Positions 1-8,766 of a DNA stretch of 63,297 bases are shown one piece after another. Under the pieces are notes generated by a model, which worked only from the letters and a program-made list of their open reading frames with translations, made no database searches and had not been told where the DNA came from. The translations under genes and the position numbers were made by a program. The DNA is from Acidobacteriota bacterium (GTDB lineage: Bacteria; Acidobacteriota; Holophagae; Acanthopleuribacterales; Acanthopleuribacteraceae). Every line of letters starts with the position of its first letter. Within the stretch, counting starts at the first letter, position 1. The stretch spans positions 1 to 63,297 of the forward strand of contig JASJCB010000019.1 of assembly GCA_030066195.1 (NCBI GenBank), in the 5' to 3' direction.

Positions 1-2964
1 GCCCGGTGATCGGCGGATCATCACCACGTTTCCCCGTTTAAGCGTGGGCGCCGCCGGGTCCAGGTCTGAAGCGTAAATGCGGTCCGTGATAGTGCCGTTG
101 GGGAAGATGGTGCGGGTGGGAAGAGAGTCGATGTTGTACGCATACCGGGTCTCGAAGAAATCGGGGTCCTCTTCTCGTAGTTTCCCGAGGGGGCGATTAT
201 CTGTTTGGGTTGTCGGTTGGTCCGGGTCGGCCCGGCCGGTGTATTCTCGCTTGAGAACGAGGCGGTTGCCTGCATCATAGGAAAGTTCAGTGACATTGCC
301 CACTCTGTCGTTTTCGATGACGAGCAGCACCGCATTTCCATCGGCGGCTGCCGGTTCCTGGTCCACATAGGTGTAATCGACAATATCGCCGCCGCGAATC
401 TGGCGGACAACGGTATCGAAATCGGGATCGTCCTCATCGAGGGTTTCCGCGTAGACATTGATCAGGTAGGGGCCGCTGCCAAAGGTCGGGTCATCGGGGT
501 CATTGCGGCGGCCGTCGGTAATGGTGAGCAGATTGTGGTTCAAGCGGGCATCGGCATGCCCCGTGGAATAGGTGTAGGTCGTGGTTTTGCCATTAGGGAA
601 GTCATTGCCGTTCGGCGTGCCCGTAACCGCGGGCCGGGTTACCGATTTCAAATCACCGTAGTTCCCGCCCTCTTCATGGTAACCATAGTAGGTATAGGAG
701 ACGGTTCGTCCTGCAAAATCGGTGATCGATTCAATAAAGCCGTTGGAATTGTAAGCAACGTCGATATCCCGGCCAAGCGTGTCCGTAATCTGGACAAGTC
801 GTCCGCCGTTGTCGTAATCGAAGGCCATGGTGTTGCCGTTACGGTCGATCATGGCGGCCAGTTTCCCGCCGAGGACGGTGTCGTCGAAAGGGAAGAAGAC
901 AAATTGCTTGCCGTCAGCTGTCATCATTTCATAGACGCCGTCTCCATCGCGGCGGATCTCCTGGAAAAAGCCGTTCCGCGCCCAGGTTTCGGCTTCGCCG
1001 GTAACCGGAAGATAGAGGTTGTTGCGCCGGGCCCCATTGCAATAGCGAATGCCGTTGCCGCTTTCCTCTAAGAAGATATTGTAGGAAAAGTCCCACTGAT
1101 TGCCCTGGGCCGTATTGAGCGGGTTCCGGGAAGCATAGGTCCGGGTCCAGGAAAAGTCGAAGCCGACACCTTTGATGTGAAGGTCGGTGACCTGTTCCTG
1201 TTTTTCGCCGGTAGCGGTGCGAACGGGATTGCTGTCCGTGTCGTCCATTTGGCAAGAGCATGTTTCTATACTGGGGTTGCAACCGCATTCGGGTTCCTGG
1301 CAGCATTGTTTGCTCTGACAGTTATTGCCTGAACCGCCGCCGTCGCCGCCTGTTCCCGGACCGGCTCCGTGCCAGCCGGGGGCCAGGATGCCGGAACCCG
1401 GATCGCTACAGGCCATGGTTCCGTCCGCGGTGATGGTCATCGAGCCCACGATTTCCCAACGACTGATATCGTGATTGAAACTCCATAACGCGGTTTTGGC
1501 GCCGGGGGGCAGGACATTGCCGGTTTCTGGATCGGGTAGATTGGGGAGGCAGATGGGGGCGGGCTCATCGAAATTAGCGGCGCCGTCGGTTTGAACAGTG
1601 ACTACGAGCGGAAGATTCAGGCCGCCGGGCAGCCGGCCGGGTAGCCGGTCCGGATCGACAGGCGCAATACCGACCATGCTTCCCGGACTGCCGTCATCGT
1701 TGTATAGGGAACCGGCAGGCACCGTCAGGCTGACGCCCGCCAGTTCCGGGTATTGGTCCAGGACGGCATCCGGGAAGCCGATGACCGTGTCCTCAGCGTT
1801 GCTGACCTGTTGCAGGGTTCCGTCAATCACCAGGGGCAGGAAGATTTCGCCCACATTCAATTCTTCACCGGGTATCGATTCCCATGCCTTACCCACCGTG
1901 GGGTAGTAGGCTCCGGGCGGCACGTTATTAATCGCCGGCCTACCGTCGATATGTACGAAAAAGCGGCCGGACGGCGCCGGCTCCAAGCGGAAATCACCGA
2001 AGTTATCAGTCACTGCATATAGGGTTTCTTCCATCCCGTCGACGCGAATACGGACATCGGCCAGGGGTTCATTGACCCAACCGTCCATGGCTCCCGCTTT
2101 GATCGGTTCAGAGGCAAAAACGCGGCCGCATACGGCGGTATTTGGAATCAGCGAAAGACCAAGTGTGTCGAAATCGATGACCGCGAATCCGCCCGGAAGT
2201 CCGTCCTGGTCCACATCTACCGGTTGGTTCAATTCATTGCGAAGAAGATTGCCGTCTATGGAAAGTCGGACTCTTGCACTACCGGGCAGGCCCTCCTGAT
2301 AAAAGAGCGTCAATTTTTTTCCATCACCGGATTGGTGGTAGAAGATGGGGATGGATTGTCCGCCGAACTCGGCAAAGATACTGTCGGTGTGTATGGTGCC
2401 GGCATCGATCGGCGTATTGAAACGGAGAATGGTTTCACGAGTGACAGCCACCGCGGTTTCCCCGTCGGCAGGTGACGTATTCAGCAACCGGGTGAGACCG
2501 ACAATGTCAATTGGGACGCTTTTCGTGTCTTTAAAATAGCCGTCGTCTACCCTAAATTGAAGATTGAGGACGCCAACCTGATCGATAGTGGGAGAAAAAG
2601 AAAAGATTCCGCTCCGGGGATCGAGGGAGGCATTGGCCGGTAGGGGCTCAACAGCGAATTCCAGCGAACCGGCATTGGGGTTATTTGCGGTCAATACCAG
2701 TTCCAAGGTAGTGCCGGAAAGCACGGTTTGGCCGGCAAGCGGTGTCAAGGCCGGCCGAGGAACCTGATTGTTCAAACAGATCAGGTCAAGAATGTCAGCC
2801 AGGTCATCGTTATTGCAATCTGCCCCGATTTCATTCGGCCATAAGCCGTATTGACGAAAGAGATCGGGTGCAATCAGGCTGTCGCAGTTATCGGCGGTGC
2901 ACGTCGGCTGGGCTGGAGAAACCATTGGGAAAGCAAATAGCACGGCGATAGAAATATATTTCAT
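1..2964 (-). CDS. Secreted RHS/YD-repeat protein, 3' end outside window
   Basis: An open frame of 988 codons runs from ATG at 2964 off the left edge without a stop. It starts MKYISIAVLFAFPMVSPAQ, a Sec signal peptide. Next comes a short dockerin-like EF-hand segment (about residues 25-65, DCNNDDLADILD), a putative Ig/cadherin-like domain (75-140), a second Ig-like domain (155-265), and a carboxypeptidase-regulatory-like domain (275-350). A Gly/Cys-rich linker (about 560-610) leads to a DUF6531-type segment (KGVGFDFSWTRTYASRNPL) and YD-type repeats (RNGNTMAFDYDNGGRL, GRDIDVAYNSNGF). RHS proteins form beta-cocoon shells, often carrying C-terminal toxins; that end is not visible here. Likely exported and surface-associated. 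The frame and family are clear; the function is not. Confidence 0.85.
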   Translation of the reverse strand, partial: MKYISIAVLFAFPMVSPAQPTCTADNCDSLIAPDLFRQYGLWPNEIGADCNNDDLADILDLICLNNQVPRPALTPLAGQTVLSGTTLELVLTANNPNAGSLEFAVEPLPANASLDPRSGIFSFSPTIDQVGVLNLQFRVDDGYFKDTKSVPIDIVGLTRLLNTSPADGETAVAVTRETILRFNTPIDAGTIHTDSIFAEFGGQSIPIFYHQSGDGKKLTLFYQEGLPGSARVRLSIDGNLLRNELNQPVDVDQDGLPGGFAVIDFDTLGLSLIPNTAVCGRVFASEPIKAGAMDGWVNEPLADVRIRVDGMEETLYAVTDNFGDFRLEPAPSGRFFVHIDGRPAINNVPPGAYYPTVGKAWESIPGEELNVGEIFLPLVIDGTLQQVSNAEDTVIGFPDAVLDQYPELAGVSLTVPAGSLYNDDGSPGSMVGIAPVDPDRLPGRLPGGLNLPLVVTVQTDGAANFDEPAPICLPNLPDPETGNVLPPGAKTALWSFNHDISRWEIVGSMTITADGTMACSDPGSGILAPGWHGAGPGTGGDGGGSGNNCQSKQCCQEPECGCNPSIETCSCQMDDTDSNPVRTATGEKQEQVTDLHIKGVGFDFSWTRTYASRNPLNTAQGNQWDFSYNIFLEESGNGIRYCNGARRNNLYLPVTGEAETWARNGFFQEIRRDGDGVYEMMTADGKQFVFFPFDDTVLGGKLAAMIDRNGNTMAFDYDNGGRLVQITDTLGRDIDVAYNSNGFIESITDFAGRTVSYTYYGYHEEGGNYGDLKSVTRPAVTGTPNGNDFPNGKTTTYTYSTGHADARLNHNLLTITDGRRNDPDDPTFGSGPYLINVYAETLDEDDPDFDTVVRQIRGGDIVDYTYVDQEPAAADGNAVLLVIENDRVGNVTELSYDAGNRLVLKREYTGRADPDQPTTQTDNRPLGKLREEDPDFFETRYAYNIDSLPTRTIFPNGTITDRIYASDLDPAAPTLKRGNVVMIRRSPG

Positions 2965-3434
2965 GAAAATTTCATCCTGTTTTCTCGTGATCGCAAGTGG
3001 GGCAGTTACAAGGAATTCAATAAGGTGATGATTGGTTGAGCAATTATGGTACCAATTATAAACTCGGAATCAGATGCATTGCCGGCTTCAGATTCCTTGT
3101 TACGCTCTGAAATCTCAGATTTCTGTCTGGAAAAATAGACGGGGAGTTTCATATTCTGGAGAAGGATTTAGAGTGATGTTTCCCCCAGATGCTTCGAAAA
3201 TACAATTATGCGGTTGGCCATTGTGCCTGTTTCGTTTCATGTACGCCGGCAGCATGCACGCTCAGGGGTGCTTTGCTCACCCTCTCCCCTCGAGAGCCGG
3301 CTATGAGGTCTTCCCGGGAGCGCCGGCGTCCGCGGGCAGCAAGCCGTCCATTTCGCCGCGAGGCGAAATTAGGCGGCCTCGGCATCAGCGAACTAACCAA
3401 ATATTTCTGCCTCCGGCGCAAAGCTTGGTTTAGG
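2965..3434. other. Intergenic region upstream of the RHS gene
   Basis: This stretch lies between the stop of the nuclease gene and the start of the RHS gene, both on the minus strand. The first 200 bases are comparatively AT-rich and presumably hold the RHS promoter, but I cannot pick a confident -35/-10. The remainder holds one copy of the dispersed two-hairpin repeat (3311-3379). I see no gene here; the open frames that cross it lack ribosome-binding sites and run through the repeat. Confidence 0.6.
3311..3379 (+). repeat. Dispersed two-hairpin intergenic repeat, copy A
   Basis: The element opens with TTCCCGGGAGCG and has a GC-rich first stem around GCCGGC/GCGGGC, then GCAAGCCGTCC. The second hairpin has the perfect stem ATTTCGCC/GGCGAAAT. 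It closely matches the reverse complement of 31125-31197, and related copies occur at 4784-5000, 22213-22285 and 62969-63040. All copies are intergenic. It resembles REP/MITE-like palindromic elements; no mobilising gene is visible in the window. Confidence 0.75.
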
Positions 3435-4595
3435 TTACTTCCTACTCTGGGTTTCGGGCGTGCGAATATTGTCAACCACCTTTACACCCAGGATATTCTT
3501 CAAGGGCATCAGCGATTGCGGAAAGGCTCTCCCAACAGCCAGGATCACTTCTATGTCTCGGCGACAGCCCTTTGCCTTGCATACCGCCTCGGCCAGAGCA
3601 CGGTACTTGATGCATTGGAAGAGCCCGCGCTCCAGATCAGCATCATCAGAGGTGTAGGGTTTTACTTCGACTCCGGTCCAGTTTTTCCCATTACAAAACA
3701 TTACGTCGATCGCATCCTGGGAAGGGAAGCCATATTCAATTATTCCCGGCTTTTTGGTCGTCAACCCCACACTACCCGGGTTTTGAGCAATATGGTTCTT
3801 CAGGGCCTGATGTTGGGGGCCTTCGCCGCCACTGCCATATTTATAGTGATCACCACAAAGCTCCTTTTTCTCCCGCCACTCAATCCTGTTGCGCTCCAAT
3901 CCGAAAAAGCTCAGGAGCTCAGAATATTTCGGGTAATCGTATACCTTTTCAAGAATCTTGTCCTGAATGCGACGCCGTTTTTCTTGATTGGCTTTTCTAA
4001 AGACAACAGGATCAGGGCTGAAGGGCGAGACGCCTTCACCGGGTAGTTCCGTATCTTTATTGACAACGAGGAATTGTAGCGGCGGCACTGGTTCCTGCCA
4101 TTGTTTTTCAAGAGCGGACAAAGCGTTTCCAATTGCCACAAGAATCGTATTCAAATTGCGATGATTGGGTATGCCTATTTCTTTGGCTAGGACACCGTAA
4201 TATATAATCTGTGCAGCTTCGGCCTGGCGCACCAGAATGGGAAGCACCTTGCGGGCTTGTTTCTGGGTGAATTCGTCACCATAAACGGCGAGAATACCTT
4301 CATCAATCTCAGCTTTTTGTTTTGGAATCAGTAGTGTGAATGTTTTGGCAAAGGAGACATTGGTTCTCTGGGTCTTTTCCGTACTTGTGAAGTCCGTCAG
4401 TTCTCTTACGCAACGGCCTATTTCCCGGTTCACCGTATCATGATCGTTTTCAGCCACAATCCGATTATAGACCTCGCGAAGGTCATTCTCAGCTTTGATG
4501 GCCTGAAGTACGAGGTCGATCACAATGGGTGTTTGAGGATATTGCAATCTTTTCAAAATCCTTTCCACAAACGGCCTTATGATCTCATTTCTCAT
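3435..4595 (-). CDS. Orphan PD-(D/E)XK nuclease-like protein
   Basis: A protein of 386 aa. The start is supported by GGAGG about 8 nt upstream of ATG. The C-terminal part (about 255-385) carries a PD-(D/E)XK-like signature: an upstream Glu (GGEGPQH), an Asp after a strand (DAIDVMF), E-x-K (GVEVKPY) and a following Gln/Tyr helix (FQCIKYRAL). The middle (about 130-200) has YYGVLAKEIGIP and FLVVNKDTELPGEGV, a pattern I associate with small winged-helix-like domains preceding nuclease domains in restriction-type proteins. The N-terminal 120 residues are helical and unrecognised. No methyltransferase or helicase lies next to it. It may be a solitary Mrr-like or modification-dependent nuclease, or a defence effector; the specificity is unknown. 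Confidence 0.65.
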   Translation of the reverse strand: MRNEIIRPFVERILKRLQYPQTPIVIDLVLQAIKAENDLREVYNRIVAENDHDTVNREIGRCVRELTDFTSTEKTQRTNVSFAKTFTLLIPKQKAEIDEGILAVYGDEFTQKQARKVLPILVRQAEAAQIIYYGVLAKEIGIPNHRNLNTILVAIGNALSALEKQWQEPVPPLQFLVVNKDTELPGEGVSPFSPDPVVFRKANQEKRRRIQDKILEKVYDYPKYSELLSFFGLERNRIEWREKKELCGDHYKYGSGGEGPQHQALKNHIAQNPGSVGLTTKKPGIIEYGFPSQDAIDVMFCNGKNWTGVEVKPYTSDDADLERGLFQCIKYRALAEAVCKAKGCRRDIEVILAVGRAFPQSLMPLKNILGVKVVDNIRTPETQSRK

Positions 4596-5132
4596 AGGGT
4601 AACCTCCGGGTTCGATGGTGTTTCAGAGCTTTTCTCTCCTACCGTACTCTACCATGAGAATCTGTTACGGCATGCCAAGCAGTTTCCTCACTGAGTGCCT
4701 GAACTTACAGTTCTAAGGTCTGGGGAATGACTGGATACCTGATTGCCGAAGACTTGAATATCCATTTCGATAAATATCATTACTCCTGGGCGCGCACGCA
4801 TCCTGCGTGCATTGCGTGGGAAGAACATGGGCTAAGAGGTTATTAAAAAGCCGCTTACAAGTTAAGACCAAGCAATACGCCTCGCCTCGCCCGGAGGGCG
4901 ATTCTCGGCTTGCATGCACGCAGGATGCGTGCGCGCCCAGGGTTTTCGCCTCGCCTCGCCCGGAGGGCGATTCTCGGCTTGCATGCGCGCGGGATGGGGG
5001 ACTCTCGTGTCTGCTTGAAAGTTGTCAGATTGGAGAAATTCTCAAGGAATTCAACCAGTTTTCTTTCGGTATGATGTCGGACAAGAGCTGTCTTTGGTAT
5101 ATTATTCAATGAGGCAGAGAAAAGGAGGAATC
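4596..5132. other. Divergent intergenic region rich in repeats
   Basis: This region lies between the divergently transcribed nuclease and toxin-antitoxin genes. It holds a cluster of the dispersed hairpin repeat at 4784-5000. The last 130 bases before 5133 are lower in GC and probably contain the toxin-antitoxin promoter. The open frames crossing the region, on both strands, are shadows of the repeat and are not supported as genes. Confidence 0.6.
4784..5000. repeat. Cluster of dispersed hairpin repeats with a perfect 40-bp direct repeat
   Basis: Plus-strand copy at 4784-4820 with the hairpin GCACGCA-TCC-TGCGTGC. Further copies lie in the opposite orientation at about 4878-4942 and 4947-5000. 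Two identical 40-bp blocks occur at 4878-4917 and 4947-4986, each beginning CGCCTCGCCTCGCCCGGAGG. The inverted arrangement of the first and second copies (GGGCGCGCACGCA and TGCGTGCGCGCCC) could form a long cruciform. The family is the same as at 3311, 22213, 31125 and 62969, but the stem sequences have diverged while pairing is kept. Confidence 0.75.
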
Positions 5133-5381
5133 ATGCAGACATCCATTCACATCAGCCCTGAAATGGACGCAAAGTTGGAGAGGTTGGCGCTGCAAAGCGG
5201 GCGTTCGAAGTCATGGTTCCTGGAACAAGCAATCGAACGTGTTTTGGATGAGGATGAGCGTGCTGTACACGCTATCAAGGAAGGCATTGCCGAAGCGGAT
5301 GCCGGTGAATTTGCCTCCGATGATGAGGTAAGATCGGCTTTCGGGCGCTGGGGAGTAACATGTGAAGGCTCGTTGGACTAA
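5133..5381 (+). CDS. ParD/CopG-type ribbon-helix-helix antitoxin
   Basis: A protein of 82 aa. I chose ATG at 5133 because AAAGGAGG lies just upstream (5121-5128); longer in-frame starts have no such site. The N-terminal strand QTSIHISPEMDAKLERLAL and the helices after it fit a ribbon-helix-helix DNA-binding domain. The tail GEFASDDEVRSAFGRWG resembles the toxin-wrapping tail of ParD-like antitoxins. The next gene overlaps its end by 20 bases and encodes a ParE/RelE-fold toxin, which is the classical arrangement. It probably neutralises the toxin and represses its own promoter. Confidence 0.85.
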   Translation: MQTSIHISPEMDAKLERLALQSGRSKSWFLEQAIERVLDEDERAVHAIKEGIAEADAGEFASDDEVRSAFGRWGVTCEGSLD

Positions 5382-5640
5382 AAGAGCCCTGCATGATTTC
5401 GAGCGTATTGTAGGCTATATCGAAACGGCAGCAGATCAGCCGGGCGCGGCTCACGCTACCGCTCAGAAAGTATGGGAAGCGACTCTGAGATTGGAGGATT
5501 TTCCGAGAATCGGGCGACCCGGTCGGGTTGAGGGAACCCGAGAGTGGGTTGTTTCAAAGACCCCGTTAATTCTTGTTTATCGTGTCGAGGATGACCGGGT
5601 GATCCTCCTTAGAATTCTCCACGGCGCACAAAGGAAGTAA
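5362..5640 (+). CDS. ParE/RelE-family toxin
   Basis: A protein of 92 aa starting with GTG at 5362, inside the 3' end of the antitoxin gene, so translation is coupled. The sequence fits the ParE/RelE fold: KARWTKRALHDFERIVGYI at the N-terminus, a central FPRIGRPGRVEGTREWVV and the C-terminal strand pair LILVYRVEDDRVILLRILHG. ParE proteins poison DNA gyrase, while RelE proteins cleave ribosome-bound mRNA; the GR-P-G-R-VEGTRE pattern is more typical of ParE, but sequence alone does not settle the target. It is convergent with NRPS1, whose stop lies 31 bases away. Confidence 0.85.
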   Translation: MKARWTKRALHDFERIVGYIETAADQPGAAHATAQKVWEATLRLEDFPRIGRPGRVEGTREWVVSKTPLILVYRVEDDRVILLRILHGAQRK

Positions 5641-5670
5641 TTCATGTTTGGATGCTGTGCTATCTCCATT

Positions 5671-8600
5671 TTATAAATCGATTTCCACCAAATCGGCGCT
5701 GTCGGGTTCGGTTTGTAGGGTGCCGCCGTTGGCGGTGATCCATCTGGCCAGGGCCGCGATCGTGGGTTGTTCGAAGAATTCCGAGATCGGGATTTCGACG
5801 CTGTAGGTTTCCAGGATTCGGCTGATGACTCGGGTGGCCGACAGGCTGTGGCCGCCCAGGTCGAAGAAGTCGGTGGTGACCCCTACCGTCTCTTGGTCCA
5901 GAACCTCGTTCCAGATTTCTGTCAACTCCTTTTCCAGCCGGTTGCGCGGGGCTACCGTCTGGTGTTTGGCTACGGCCTGTTTCGGTAGTTCGCGCAGTAG
6001 TTTGGCGCGGTCCAGCTTGCCGTTGCGAGTCAGGGGCAGGCTGTCGCAGACACTGAACCTGGCCGGGATCATGTATTCCGGCAGGCGCGTTCGCAGCCAG
6101 TCGCGAACGACGTCGATGTTCAAGCTGCCCGGGGTTAACCAGGCGGCCAGGAAGTGTTCTCCGTCGCGACGGCCCACCACGACCGCGGCGGCGTCGATGC
6201 CCGGGTGGCGGTTCAGGGTTGCCTCTACCTCGCCCGGTTCGATGCGGAAGCCGCGAATTTTTACCTGGTGATCGCGGCGGCCCAGGAATTCGATCGTGCC
6301 GTCCTCTCGGGCGCGCACCACGTCGCCGGTACGGTACAGGCGAGCGCCCGGCTCGTCCGAAAACGGGTTGGGGATGAAAGCTGCCGCCGTCAATCCAGGT
6401 CTTTGCAGGTAGCGGGAAGCCAGGCCCAGTCCCCCGGAAACCAGTTCGCTGGCAATGCCCGGCGGGACCGGTTGCAGGTTTCGATCGACCACGTAGGCGG
6501 TGCTGCCGTGAATGGGTTTGCCGATGGGGCAGCCGTCGTCCGGTTCCAGAAAGTGGGTGGTGGTAAAGGTCGTATTTTCAGTGGGGCCGTAGCCGTTGAG
6601 CAGGTTTTGCGGCGGTCCCATCTCCAGAACCGTATCGATGCTTTCCGGGTCCAGCTTTTCGCCGCCCACCAGCAGGGTTTTCAGGTTGAAAAAGGCGCCG
6701 GGTTGTTCCGCTGCCGTGTTGTTGAACAGCGCCGAGGTGAGGAAGGCGTGGTGGATGTCCCGATCCAAAAACCATTCGGCCAGCCGCGTCGGTTCAAGGA
6801 GGATATTCCGTTCCGGCGCAATGACCGAGCCTCCGTTGGTCAAGGCGCTCCAGATCTCGAAGGTGGCGGCATCGAAGGACAGTTGCGCCAACTGGGCGAA
6901 GCGGTCACCGGCTTGGGTTTTGGCAAAGCCGTCGGGATACACCAGGCGCATGACGGCGTGGTGAGGTACGACCACGCCCTTGGGTTCGCCGGTGGAGCCG
7001 GAGGTGTAGATCACATAGGCCGTGTGATGCGGGTTGGTGCGGCATACCGGCGCGGGCGCGTTTTCGGCTTCCGGCGGCAGGCAGTCAACCGCAAGATCGG
7101 TCCGGTGGGTGATGCAGAGCGCGGTTCCGGCGTCTTGCAGCATGTTGTCGATACGCTCACGCGGCCAATCGGGCGATAGCGGCAAGTAGGCCCCGCCCGC
7201 ACGTAGGATTGCGAGCATGGCCGTTACCGCTTCCGGAACATCGTCCAGGCATAGGCCGACCACGGTTTCGGGTTCCACGCCGCGTTCGGCCAGGATGGCG
7301 GCTAAAGATGCGCTCGCGCTATCCAGTTGGGTGTAGGTCAGCGTCGCGCCCGCCGCGTTTTCCACCGCGATCTGATTGGGATGCGCCGCGACCTGTTGTG
7401 TGAACGCCTCGTGGATGCAGCGTTCATCCGGCGTTGCCTTGCCGGATAGGTTCCAGGCATCGAGGATGTCTTTCCGTTGGTTTTCCGTCAGCAGGCTCAG
7501 TGCGTCCAGCCGCGTATCCGGGGCGTCGGCAAAGCGGCGCAGCAGTTGTTCGAACCAACCCGCAATGCGCTGGATGGTCTCGCCTTTGAACAAGCCGGTT
7601 CGGTAGTCGAATTCAAGCACCAGTTTTCCGTCGATATCCAAGACATTCAGCATCAGGTCGAAGCGGGCATGGTTGGTCTCGCGTTCCAGGATTTCCGCGC
7701 TGACCCCGGCCAGGTCCGGCAGTCGCACCGGTTTGTCCATATTGAACACCACGTTGACCGCGCCCGCGTCCCCCGATTCCTCCCGCAGGTTTTGCAGCAG
7801 GTCGGCGAAAGAGTAGTCCTGATGGTCGAAGGCTTCCAGCAGTACGCTTCTCGCGGCCTTCATGAAGCCGGCCATGTCGCGCTCGTCCAGAACCGTGCGG
7901 ATGGGTAACAGGTTCGAGACGTAACCCACCAGGGCCCGCGTGTCATCCATGGGTCGGCCCGCGACGGATATGCCGGTGACCATCTCGCGGCTGTCGATGA
8001 TTTTATGCAGCAGCAGCGTGAAGGCGCCGAACAGGGTCATGAAGGGTGTCAGGCCCTGGGTGCGCCCGGCGGCCGGAACTCTTTCGGCCAGGTCCGGGTC
8101 CAACGGGTACGTCAGACGGGCGCCGGAGAAATCGGGGCGGTCCGGTCGGGAGAAATCCAGGGGCAGGGCCGGTTCGGCGATACCGTCCTCGAAGCGTTGC
8201 ATCCAGTATCGGCGTTGCGCTTCCAGGTCGCCCGACGCCAATTGCGCCGTCTGCCGAGCCAGGTGATCCGAGAAGGGTTGCGGGATGGTTTGCGGCGGGT
8301 CTCCCTCGCCGACGAAGTGCTTGTAGAAGGTGCAGATCTCGTGCAGCACCAGGTCCAGCGACCAGCCGTCCACCACGATGTGGTGCGTGGACAGGACCAG
8401 CAGGAATTCGTCGTCGGCGCGACGCAGGATGAGCACGCGAATCGGCGATCCTTCTTGCAGATCGAACGGCGCCTCCTGTTGTTTCAAAAGCCAGGCCGCC
8501 ACTTTCGGCTCGGTCTCGAAGTCAACCACGGGCACCTCGAAATCTCCCGGCGGAGTGACGAACTGATGTTCCCAGTCTTCATCGAATCCGGTGCGTAAGG

Positions 8601-8766
8601 CATCGTGACGCCGCACCACCTCGGCCGCTGCACGGCGCATGGCTTCCACGTCCAACCGTCCTTTCAGATTGATGTGCACCGACTCGATATAAGCCGACGA
8701 TGCCTTGGGGTCCATACGCGACAGAATCAACAGTTGTTTTTGCGCCGTTGAGACGGGATAGCGCCG
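5671..8766 (-). other. NRPS1 terminal module C - A - PCP
   Basis: Residues about 4415-5445. C domain motif HHIVVDG (4542-4548). A domain with YTSGSTGEPKGV (5001), SFDAATFEIW, LLVGGEKL, NGYGPTENTTF and Lys5331 (NGKLD). My reading of the ten specificity residues is DAFFLGGTFK, closest to codes for branched aliphatic residues such as Val/Ile; treat as tentative. PCP Ser5388 (GGHSLS). A short acidic tail (PDSADLVEIDL) ends the protein, with no thioesterase, reductase or condensation-like release domain. Confidence 0.75.

Noticed and set aside
3074..3433. 119-codon open frame upstream of the nuclease gene
   Set aside because: It runs through a dispersed repeat; similar FPGAPA-type peptides arise wherever the repeat occurs.
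4713..5112. Short open frames between the nuclease and antitoxin genes
   Set aside because: They are translations of the repeat cluster (repeated CTQDACAPR-like peptides), not genes.
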